In this document: positions 16,990 through 25,162 of the stretch, in pieces
Numbering within the stretch: position 1 is the first letter of the stretch
Layout: each line of letters starts with the position of its first letter
The notes under the pieces: model-generated
The model's input: the letters and a program-made list of their open reading frames with translations, nothing else
Database searches by the model: none
Told to the model about the DNA's origin: nothing
Source: Xylanibacter ruminicola
Lineage (GTDB): Bacteria > Bacteroidota > Bacteroidia > Bacteroidales > Bacteroidaceae
Assembly: GCA_015060625.1 (NCBI GenBank)
Contig: SUYC01000004.1
Coordinates: 1 to 64,000, forward strand
DNA: 64,000 nucleotides
Direction of reading: 5' to 3'
Made by a program: the position numbers and the translations under genes

Positions 16990-19900
16990 TTAGAAATCAA
17001 CCTGCACACCAGCAGTTACACCACGGTTGAAGTAGGTACGACCGGTATCGAGATCCATAAAGTCGATTGAAGAGTAAAGCATACCAAGGTTGCGACCCTG
17101 AACATAGAGCTTCAAGCCATTTAAGCCAATGCTCTTCAGCATCTTCTTATTGAAGTTATAACCCAGAGAGAGGTTGCGGATCTTGATGAATGATGCATTC
17201 TTGAATCCAAGCAGACCAGCATAGGGGTCACCACCAGCCTGGCTATAAACAGGCTTCTGCCAGTCAGCGCCAGTATTGTTTGGTGTCCAGTAGCTGATTT
17301 CACGCTGCTGATACATACCAAGCTGACCCTCGCCACCGGTGCTAACCATATACTTGAAACGTCCCTGCAGATCGAGTGTAAGCTCAAAGCCCTTCCAGCT
17401 GATGCTGTTGCTCCAACCAGCGGTAAAGCGTGGATTGCGGTTGCCTAAGATAACACGGTCATCAGCATTGATCTTGTAGTCGCCGTTCTGGTCAACAGGA
17501 CGAACGCTACCTGCAGTAAACTTCTCACCGTTCTCGTTAAACTTAGCCATCTCAGCAGCGTCGCTCTCCTGCCAGAGTCCATTGGCTGCGTATCCCCAGT
17601 AGATATTGATTGACTCACCAATGAACCAGGCATTACCCAAATCGTCTTCCTTACCATTTGCCAACTCAACAATCTCATCCTTCTGCCAAGCCAGATTCAG
17701 GTTAGAATTCCAGGTAAAGTCCTTAGTCATTACAGGGATAGTGTTCAAAGTAAGTTCGATACCCTTATTCTTGGTCTTACCCACGTTGGTCTTCATTGAG
17801 GGATAACCAGAGAGTGAAGGAATACTCATATCGAGAATCAGATCGTTGGTGCGAGAGGTGTACAAATCGATAGTACCACCAATGCGGCCCTTCAGGAAGC
17901 TGAAGTCGATACCCAGGTTCCACTGAGTGGTTTTCTCCCATCCAAGGTTCTTGTTAGGCATCTGAACCTGACTGCTTGAATAATAAGGCTCATTAGTAAC
18001 CAGAATCTGAGAGTTACCAGTGCTGAATGGCTGCCAGTAAGAGTTAATGATACCCAGGGTTCCATAAGGCGATACAGCAGAGTTACCTGTAACACCCACA
18101 CCGAAACGTACCTTCAACTGATCAACCCATGTTACGTTCTTCAGGAACTCCTCCTGCTCCATGCGCCATCCAAGGGCCATTGATGGGAAGAAATCCCACT
18201 TCTTACCCTCAGCCAGCACCGAAGCACCATCCCAACGGGCTGAAGCTGTGAGCAGATAGCGATCCATGAACGAGTAGTTAACACGAGCCATATAAGAAAC
18301 CAACTGATGACCTGTATAGCCCGAACCGATACCTACCTTATACTTAGTGTCGGTTACGTCAACTGCACCCAGATTGTTCCAAAGGAACGAAGGAATGGGC
18401 ACATTCTCCTCACTGATGCTACTACTCTCTTGAGTATACTTCGAAGCACTCTGCAGCAAAGTTACACCTACATTATGCTCACCGAATGTACGGTTGTACA
18501 TCAACATGTTATCCAGTGTCCAAGCCAACTGCTGACCATCACCACGGCTCACGGTGTTGTTGCCACCGGCACGGCTGATAGAGCTAGCATCCAGGAAATT
18601 ACCATTACGATAGTAACGGAACTCAGGACCGAACTGTGTCTTCCACATCAAACCCTGCAGAGGCTCGTAAATCTGACCGAAGTCAATCTGAGCATAGAAG
18701 CTACCCAACAGACGGAAGTTCTTACGCTCATCGGTACTCTTGGTCCACTCATCAATAATAGAATAGGTATTAGTGGTCGAACCACCAGGCTGTGTAATCA
18801 GGTTGCCATCCTCATCGTAAGGCAAAGTGTAGCGCAGAATAGCCTTAGCAGCACCGTACAGGTCGGTAGGACCAGAGCTGGTACCGTAAGCCTTAGAGTA
18901 ACCATACTGCTGAACGCCATACGAAGCATTGAATGAGCCACCTGCCTTGAACCACTTGTTACCCTTTATATCGGCACTGGCCGAGAAGTTGTAACGCTCA
19001 TAGGTCTGTCCCTTCTGGGTACCCTCGTTACGCAGATAACCGAACGAAACAAAGCCTGTCAGATTCTTCGAACCACCACGTGCACTGATGGTGTGCTCCT
19101 GTGTAAGACCTGTCTGGGTAACAAACTTGGTCCAATCGGTATCGGTAACCTTCGAACCATCCCATGTACCGCTGGCCCAACCCTTCATCACGTTGGCCAA
19201 AGCGGTTTCATCGCCACCAAAGAAGTTCTTATCCTGCTCCATGGTAGGCTGATCGCCAGGTGTGTACTTATCGGGACTCATGTTGTAGTAAGCCCAACGA
19301 CGCCATGTGATATAATCGCTGGCGCTCATAGCAGGACTCTTATCTACAATCTTCTCGAATGTGAGCGATCCGTTATAGCTAACCTGCATCTTACCTTCCT
19401 GTCCACGCTTAGTTGTTACCAGAACAACACCGTTGGCACCACGGCTACCATAGATAGCGGTAGAAGAAGCGTCCTTCAGAATGTCGATTGCCTCGATATC
19501 ACGAGGGTTCAGAGCATCGAGACTGAATGACATCAAGGGCACACCGTCAACAACGTAAAGTGGACCTCTATCTGCAGAGATAGAACGCTGACCACGGATA
19601 GCAATGCTACCTACGGTACCTGGGCGCTCGCTGGTGGTGATATCCACACCGGCGGCCTTACCCTGCAAGGCTTCAAATGCATTGTTTACCGGCTTAGCGT
19701 TCAGCTCTTTCTCGCCTACACGTGTGAGCGCACCTGTTACATCACTCTTACGCTGAACACCATAACCTACTACTACCACCTCGTCGAGCAACTGCTTGTC
19801 CTCCTCAAGAGTAATCTTGAAGTCGCTCTTTCCACCAAGAGTGATAGTTTGTGAACGATAACCTACATAACTGATAACGAGGCTACCTTTAGCGGGAGCG

Positions 19901-20127
19901 TTAGCAACGGTGAACTTACCGTCGAAATCGGTAACGGTTCCATTACTGGTTCCCTTAACTACGACACTTGCGCCGATGATGGGCTCGCCCTGTACATCGA
20001 CGACAGTACCCGATACCTTGTTCTGTGCATAAGCGCCAATGGCCAGCACGGCGAACAGTACCGTAAACATCAACCTCTGGAGCATGCCCCAACTGTTGTT
20101 CAGACTTGATTGACCAATGTCCTTCAT
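16990..20127 (-). CDS. SusC/RagA TonB-dependent transporter (pair 2)
   Basis: Product of 1045 aa. The N-terminal signal ends near residue 34 (MFTVLFAVLAIGAYAQ). A regulatory-like domain follows (about 37-115, VSGTVVDVQGEPIIGASVVVKG), then the plug with LLDEVVVVGYGVQRKSDVTGAL and ILKDASSTAIYGSRGANGVVLVTTK, and a full barrel ending in AGVQVDF. A start at the internal MLQRL is possible. Its own promoter region lies between it and CE12. Imports oligosaccharides with its SusD partner. Confidence 0.95.
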   Translation of the reverse strand: MKDIGQSSLNNSWGMLQRLMFTVLFAVLAIGAYAQNKVSGTVVDVQGEPIIGASVVVKGTSNGTVTDFDGKFTVANAPAKGSLVISYVGYRSQTITLGGKSDFKITLEEDKQLLDEVVVVGYGVQRKSDVTGALTRVGEKELNAKPVNNAFEALQGKAAGVDITTSERPGTVGSIAIRGQRSISADRGPLYVVDGVPLMSFSLDALNPRDIEAIDILKDASSTAIYGSRGANGVVLVTTKRGQEGKMQVSYNGSLTFEKIVDKSPAMSASDYITWRRWAYYNMSPDKYTPGDQPTMEQDKNFFGGDETALANVMKGWASGTWDGSKVTDTDWTKFVTQTGLTQEHTISARGGSKNLTGFVSFGYLRNEGTQKGQTYERYNFSASADIKGNKWFKAGGSFNASYGVQQYGYSKAYGTSSGPTDLYGAAKAILRYTLPYDEDGNLITQPGGSTTNTYSIIDEWTKSTDERKNFRLLGSFYAQIDFGQIYEPLQGLMWKTQFGPEFRYYRNGNFLDASSISRAGGNNTVSRGDGQQLAWTLDNMLMYNRTFGEHNVGVTLLQSASKYTQESSSISEENVPIPSFLWNNLGAVDVTDTKYKVGIGSGYTGHQLVSYMARVNYSFMDRYLLTASARWDGASVLAEGKKWDFFPSMALGWRMEQEEFLKNVTWVDQLKVRFGVGVTGNSAVSPYGTLGIINSYWQPFSTGNSQILVTNEPYYSSSQVQMPNKNLGWEKTTQWNLGIDFSFLKGRIGGTIDLYTSRTNDLILDMSIPSLSGYPSMKTNVGKTKNKGIELTLNTIPVMTKDFTWNSNLNLAWQKDEIVELANGKEDDLGNAWFIGESINIYWGYAANGLWQESDAAEMAKFNENGEKFTAGSVRPVDQNGDYKINADDRVILGNRNPRFTAGWSNSISWKGFELTLDLQGRFKYMVSTGGEGQLGMYQQREISYWTPNNTGADWQKPVYSQAGGDPYAGLLGFKNASFIKIRNLSLGYNFNKKMLKSIGLNGLKLYVQGRNLGMLYSSIDFMDLDTGRTYFNRGVTAGVQVDF

Positions 20128-20178
20128 ACTGCGTTAATTTTTGAATTTATAGTTTTTAATAAAAATTTGGTTTTGCTG

Positions 20179-20253
20179 CAAAAGTAGGCGTTTTCACCTA
20201 TTTTATATATTACAAAATCGTTCGTTTAATATGATTATCGTACAAACCGTACA
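20179..20253 (-). promoter_or_regulatory. Promoter and candidate operator of susC pair 2
   Basis: The minus-strand -7 box TACTTTTG lies at 20179-20186. The sequence TGTACGGTTTGTAC (complement of 20240-20253), with two TGTAC units in direct orientation, lies 54 nt upstream of it. The placement resembles that of TGTAC sites before PL11 (51 nt) and CE12 (51 nt). The regulator is inferred, not shown. Confidence 0.45.
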
Positions 20254-20256
20254 TTT

Positions 20257-21435
20257 TTAATTGCCGTCGGGCTTGACAAGGTCGGTATTTCCTGAAGGAT
20301 ACCACACAAAAGCATCGGCTTGATCTGGCTGACTGGGATCGTAATCCTGCCAATCTGAACGCAAATGGGCTACCAGAGGCGAGTGCATCTGCTTCAGTCC
20401 CATCACAATGCACTTGGCTACCTGCCACGCACCATAAGGATTAAAATGGGTGTTATCGGCCAAGGCCTCGGGCTGATTGGCAAAGGTGTTAGCTGGATAG
20501 TGTACCAGCGCCTTCTTCGAACCCTCGTATCCCAAGGTTTCGTACAGGGTGGTTGTCATACCGTTCAGTTCAATCACGGGCACATGCTCGCGGCGTGCCA
20601 CTGTGCGCATGGCCTCGGGATAGTCGCCATGGGTGTTGCGAAGCGTTTTCTGGTCGTCCTCAAAAAAGCGGCGGGCTGTAGGTGTTACAAAAATAATGTG
20701 CCCTCCCTTGGCACGCACCCTATCTGCAAAAATCTTCAGATTGCGCGTATAACTGTACCAAGCACCATCGCCAGCCTTCTTCTCTTTCTCGTCGTTATGA
20801 CCGAACTCACAAATCACATAGTCGCCTTGGCGAAGCTGGGTCAGAATCTTGTCCAGTCGCAACTGTGCCAAGAAGGTAGTAGCCGAGAGTCCGCTTTCGG
20901 CATAGTTGGCTATCACCACCTGATCGTCGAACCAGCGGGTAATCATCTGTCCCCACGAAGCCCAGGGTTCCTTCTCTTGATCCACCACCGTACTGTTGCC
21001 ACACAGGAATACAGTAGTGGCTGTGGTATCGGGGGTGATGGTGATGCGCTGCACAGCTGGAGCTGGTCCGCAGAACTGCAGGTTCAAAGCATCATCCCAG
21101 TTTTTGTAACTCAACTCGCGGGGTTTCAGCTTCACGCTGGTGGTAGCATTTATCCGAGGCTCGTGCTTATTAACCACGAAACTCACGGTTTGGAATTTAC
21201 CTTTCCTGGTGCTGATAACATCGGTGTAATGCCGACGGCTCTCAGCACGCACCACTGTCTGAGCAGCACGTTTCTTCGAACCGAGCGTAACGGTGACACG
21301 ATAATTACCATCGGGCACACGGACAGAAAAATTGATTGGAGCGGCACCCTCTTTATATAATAAGGTGTCGATGGTCTGTGCCTTGACACACAGACTGGCA
21401 ACTACGGCCACAGTTAAAATGATTAGTCTTTTCAT
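20257..21435 (-). CDS. Rhamnogalacturonan acetylesterase, CE12 (SGNH hydrolase)
   Basis: Product of 392 aa with a signal peptide (about 1-19). An N-terminal beta-sandwich (about 22-110) precedes an SGNH hydrolase domain. The catalytic Ser148 lies in FLCGNSTVVDQ, with an oxyanion Gly in YAESGLSATTF, Asn in EFGHNDE, and Asp327/His330 in ADNTHFNPYG. The GNSTV block replaces the more common GDSTM. The family removes acetyl groups from galacturonic acid of RG-I, exposing the backbone to PL11. It is the first gene of a minus-strand set with SusC/D pair 2, and diverges from the GH2 gene. Confidence 0.9.
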   Translation of the reverse strand: MKRLIILTVAVVASLCVKAQTIDTLLYKEGAAPINFSVRVPDGNYRVTVTLGSKKRAAQTVVRAESRRHYTDVISTRKGKFQTVSFVVNKHEPRINATTSVKLKPRELSYKNWDDALNLQFCGPAPAVQRITITPDTTATTVFLCGNSTVVDQEKEPWASWGQMITRWFDDQVVIANYAESGLSATTFLAQLRLDKILTQLRQGDYVICEFGHNDEKEKKAGDGAWYSYTRNLKIFADRVRAKGGHIIFVTPTARRFFEDDQKTLRNTHGDYPEAMRTVARREHVPVIELNGMTTTLYETLGYEGSKKALVHYPANTFANQPEALADNTHFNPYGAWQVAKCIVMGLKQMHSPLVAHLRSDWQDYDPSQPDQADAFVWYPSGNTDLVKPDGN

Positions 21436-21457
21436 CTGAGTTATTAATTAGTTGGTG

Positions 21458-21581
21458 CAAAAGTACACCCTTTATCGCCATTATACGACCATTTATTGTC
21501 CGTAAACTATTAAACTTGTACAAAATTACTAATTTCAGAACGCACTTATATGTATCATCACCATATTAATGCCTACTTTTG
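21458..21581. promoter_or_regulatory. Divergent promoters CE12 / GH2
   Basis: The minus-strand -7 box TACTTTTG (complement of 21458-21465) serves CE12. The plus-strand TACTTTTG (21574-21581) serves GH2. Both are followed by GCA. A TTGTACAAAATTAC sequence (21516-21529) lies between them, 51 nt from the CE12 -7 box and 45 nt from the GH2 -7 box. No convincing -33 boxes are seen, consistent with activator-dependent promoters. Confidence 0.5.
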
Positions 21582-21610
21582 CAGCAGAAAACTAAAAACA
21601 TACGGAAGAG

Positions 21611-23983
21611 ATGAATACAAATCGAATCACCGCATTAGTATTACCACTTTGCATGGCTACAAGCATGTGGGCACAACCCAGAACAGTGCAATCGCTGAAT
21701 TTGGGTTGGGAGTTCGCACGCGACTCGTTGTTCACCCAATCACGTCAGATTGATGTGCCACACGACTTTCAGATAGAACAGCCATGGGTGGCACCGAGTG
21801 CCGACGAACGTGGCGACAATACCGACGTGGCAGCCAATATCAAAAGCCGTTTGTCGGCCCGAGGCTTTAAAGAGATGGGAGCCGGATGGTACAGGAAGAA
21901 TGTAAAAATTGAAGATTTAAAGAATAATCGCCGCCTGCTGCTCGACTTCGAGGGCATCATGTACGTGGGCGATGTATGGTTGAACGGCGTACATATCGGT
22001 GGCACCGATTACGGGTATGTGGGTTTCGAAATCGACATCACCAAACTGTGGCGCTATGGACAGGACAACGAGATTATCGTCAAGGCACACACCATGACCG
22101 AGAAGAACTCACGCTGGTACACTGGTGGTGGTCTGTTCCGCAACGTGTCACTCATCAACACCCCAGCCGATCTGTATTTCGAGCGCCATCCTCTGTATAT
22201 CACCACGCGCGATAATAAATATGTGAACGTGGCTGCCGATTTTACCAATCGCACCAAGAGCCGTCAAACAGTTATGAAGGTAAGTATTTACGACCCTCAA
22301 GGAAAACTGGTAACTGAACAGATGGCACGTCGTGGCGGCAACCCGCAAACACGCACACTAACCATACAGGCTCCTGAAATAGAGATTCCACACGCACAGC
22401 TGTGGGACACCGACCACCCTGCCCTATACAAAGCAGTGTGCCAGTTGCTGTATGCCGACGGCACCGTGGCCGATGAGGTCAGCGAGCAGTTCGGTATCCG
22501 TACCATTGAGTATGGTCCTGACTTCGGACTGAAGCTGAACGGCAAGAAAGTGCTGCTCAAGGGCTATGCTAACCACCATACCTTAGGTGCTCTGGGTGCT
22601 GCCGCCTATCCGCGAGCCATCGAGAAGCGCCTGCAGCTGATGAAGCAGTTTGGTATCAACCACATACGCACCTCGCACAATCCGTATAGCCGCGACTTTA
22701 TCAAACTATGCGACCAATACGGCATACTGGTGGTGGATGAACTGTACGACAAATGGACCCAGCAGCATACTGGCGGACGAGTACCGTTTATGAACCACTG
22801 GGCTCAGGATGTGACAGAGTGGGTGAAACGCGACCGCAACTCGCCATCGGTCATCATGTGGAGCTTGGGCAACGAGCTGCAGCAAGATCCCAACCTGCCC
22901 TTTAACGATTTTGGTGTGACCTGCTACAAGATGATGCACCCCGTGGTGAACCGCTACGACTCAACACGCAAGGTGACTGTAGCTATGCACCCACGATACC
23001 GCAACTGGGAGACCGATTCGCTGCCATGCGATCTGGCCATGCAAACAGATATCCAAGCCTATAATTATAGGTATATGTATTTCCCTGGCGATGGTCGCCG
23101 CTTTCCTTGGATGACTTTCTACCAGAGCGAGGCCAGCACCAACAAGATGGGACCAAACTGGTTTGAGATGGACCTGAACAAGGTGATTGGTCTGGCATAC
23201 TGGGGCGCTATTGACTACCTGGGCGAGAGCCAGGGATGGCCAGCCAAAGGTTGGGCACAGGGTGTGTTCGACATCGCCTTGGAGCCTAAACCCAAAGCCT
23301 ACTTTATGAAGAGTTTCCTGACCGACACCCCTATGGTGCACATCGCTATCATCGAGGATGCTGATGCCAACATCGAGTGGAACGGCATACAGACCGGCAA
23401 CGATATCCAGTCGGAAAACTGGAATCGTGCAGCAGGAACCAAAGTAAACCTATACACCTACACCAACGGCGACGAGGTAGAACTGTTGCTGAACGGCAAA
23501 CGCCTTGGCAAACAGAAGAATACCACCAATCCAGAGCTGCGTAATCGCATTTTATGGAAAGCCATCCCCTACCAGGCTGGTAAGCTTGAAGCTGTGGCCT
23601 ATAAAAACGGGAAGGTGATAGCACGCCATGCACTCGAAACCACAGGCAAAGCAGTTAAGCTGCAGGTTGTGGCCGACAACACCAACTGGCAGGCTGATGG
23701 CGAAGATCTGCAGCATGTGCGTATCATTGCCGTAGATAGCAAAGGGCGCCACGTGCCAGATGCCAGCAACGAACTGAAGTTTGAGGTAGAAGGTGATGCA
23801 CGGATTGTGGCTGTAACCAATGGCGATATTGAGAGCGAGGAGCTGAACGTTACCAATCATCGTCGCCTGTGGCACGGGTCGGCCATGGTGATTCTGCGTG
23901 CCGGCACTCAACCGTCAAATGTCACGCTGAAAACAACATCCACCAAACTGAAAACAGTCATCAGCAAATTTGAAACAAAATAA
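21611..23983 (+). CDS. GH2 beta-galactosidase
   Basis: Product of 790 aa with a signal peptide (about 1-21). It has an N-terminal jelly roll (about 25-185, with AGWYRKNV and YVGFEIDIT), an Ig-like domain (about 190-295), a TIM barrel (about 300-590) and C-terminal sandwich domains (about 600-790). The acid/base is Glu422 in WSLGNELQQ and the likely nucleophile is Glu507 in FYQSEAST. GH2 enzymes in pectin loci remove beta-galactose from RG-I side chains. The family call is strong; the exact sugar is inferred. It starts a GH2-GH105-GH106 operon with 7-bp and 2-bp gaps. Confidence 0.92.
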   Translation: MNTNRITALVLPLCMATSMWAQPRTVQSLNLGWEFARDSLFTQSRQIDVPHDFQIEQPWVAPSADERGDNTDVAANIKSRLSARGFKEMGAGWYRKNVKIEDLKNNRRLLLDFEGIMYVGDVWLNGVHIGGTDYGYVGFEIDITKLWRYGQDNEIIVKAHTMTEKNSRWYTGGGLFRNVSLINTPADLYFERHPLYITTRDNKYVNVAADFTNRTKSRQTVMKVSIYDPQGKLVTEQMARRGGNPQTRTLTIQAPEIEIPHAQLWDTDHPALYKAVCQLLYADGTVADEVSEQFGIRTIEYGPDFGLKLNGKKVLLKGYANHHTLGALGAAAYPRAIEKRLQLMKQFGINHIRTSHNPYSRDFIKLCDQYGILVVDELYDKWTQQHTGGRVPFMNHWAQDVTEWVKRDRNSPSVIMWSLGNELQQDPNLPFNDFGVTCYKMMHPVVNRYDSTRKVTVAMHPRYRNWETDSLPCDLAMQTDIQAYNYRYMYFPGDGRRFPWMTFYQSEASTNKMGPNWFEMDLNKVIGLAYWGAIDYLGESQGWPAKGWAQGVFDIALEPKPKAYFMKSFLTDTPMVHIAIIEDADANIEWNGIQTGNDIQSENWNRAAGTKVNLYTYTNGDEVELLLNGKRLGKQKNTTNPELRNRILWKAIPYQAGKLEAVAYKNGKVIARHALETTGKAVKLQVVADNTNWQADGEDLQHVRIIAVDSKGRHVPDASNELKFEVEGDARIVAVTNGDIESEELNVTNHRRLWHGSAMVILRAGTQPSNVTLKTTSTKLKTVISKFETK

Positions 23984-23990
23984 ACTGCAT

Positions 23991-25160
23991 ATGAAGAAGA
24001 CAATTATTGCACTCGTAGCTCTCGTGGGACTGACTACCACGGCTACCGCACAGCACAATGTGTTAGAATCTGCACAGAAAACAAACAACTACTTCATGAT
24101 GAAGTATAGTGACCCTACCCTTCCCACGAACGTGAAGAAGGTACGCCCTTCATCGCTCTGGACTCGTGCCGTGTATTACGAAGGACTCATGGCGCTGAAT
24201 GCCATCGACCCACAGCAGCGATACATTGATTACGCTATGACATGGGCCGAATTTCACAAATGGACACCACGCAACGGCGTGAACACCTGCGATGCCGACG
24301 ACCAGTGCTGCGGACAAACCTACGTAGAGCTGGCTGCCATGAAGGGTGGTGACCAAAAAGCACTCTTAGCCAATGTCATAGCTAATCTGGATTACCAGAT
24401 GGCTACACCCAACACCAAGAAACAAACCACCACACCTAAGGCCAAGACCAACGTAAACTCGTTGTACGGTTGGTGGACTTGGATTGATGCCATACAGATG
24501 GCGATGCCACTCTACATGCAGATAGCCAATGTAACTGGCGAGCAGAAATACCGCAACCACGCCATGCAGATGTACCGTTGGACACGTAACGAATGCGGCG
24601 GCGGTCTCTTCAACACCAAGGATGGTCTGTGGTGGCGCGATGCCGATTATGTGCCTCCCTACAAAGAGAAAGATGGAAAGGATTGCTACTGGAGCCGCGG
24701 AAATGGATGGGTATATGCTGCCATCGTACGCTGCATGAAGCAACTGAGTCCTAAGAGTAAGGAGTATAAAGAGCTGAAAAAGGACTTCCTGCTGATGAGC
24801 AAGGGCTTGCTTAGCTGTCAGCATGAGGATGGTTTCTGGCATGCCAGCTTGGTAAGCGATGCCGATTATCCTACACCCGAGATGACTGGTACTGCCTTGT
24901 TTCTTTACGGTATGGCATGGGGCATCCAGCAGGGATTGCTCAAACCCAGCACTTATCGCCCTGCCTGCGATAAAGCCTGGCAGGCACTTGCATCGTGCGT
25001 ACATAACGATGGATTCTTAGGCTGGAACCAGGGCACAGGCAAGGAACCTTCAGCCGGTCAGCCCGTGACATTCGACAGTGTGCCCGACTTTGAGGACTAT
25101 GGCACAGGCTGCTTCCTGCTTGGCGCCAGCGAGTACTATAAATTGGCAATGGATAATTGA
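23991..25160 (+). CDS. Unsaturated rhamnogalacturonyl hydrolase, GH105
   Basis: Product of 389 aa with a signal peptide MKKTIIALVALVGLTTTATA. It forms an (alpha/alpha)6 barrel with the GH105 landmarks LWTRAVYYEGLMAL, WTWIDAIQMAMPLY (Asp166, likely catalytic), CYWSRGNGWVYAA and DFEDYGTGCFLLGASEYYKL. The enzyme hydrates and removes the 4,5-unsaturated galacturonyl end left by PL11. The ATG start at 23991 is used because a TTG further upstream overlaps the GH2 stop. The last codons and the gap to GH106 are made of TTGACAATG-type repeat sequence. Confidence 0.93.
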   Translation: MKKTIIALVALVGLTTTATAQHNVLESAQKTNNYFMMKYSDPTLPTNVKKVRPSSLWTRAVYYEGLMALNAIDPQQRYIDYAMTWAEFHKWTPRNGVNTCDADDQCCGQTYVELAAMKGGDQKALLANVIANLDYQMATPNTKKQTTTPKAKTNVNSLYGWWTWIDAIQMAMPLYMQIANVTGEQKYRNHAMQMYRWTRNECGGGLFNTKDGLWWRDADYVPPYKEKDGKDCYWSRGNGWVYAAIVRCMKQLSPKSKEYKELKKDFLLMSKGLLSCQHEDGFWHASLVSDADYPTPEMTGTALFLYGMAWGIQQGLLKPSTYRPACDKAWQALASCVHNDGFLGWNQGTGKEPSAGQPVTFDSVPDFEDYGTGCFLLGASEYYKLAMDN

Positions 25161-25162
25161 CA

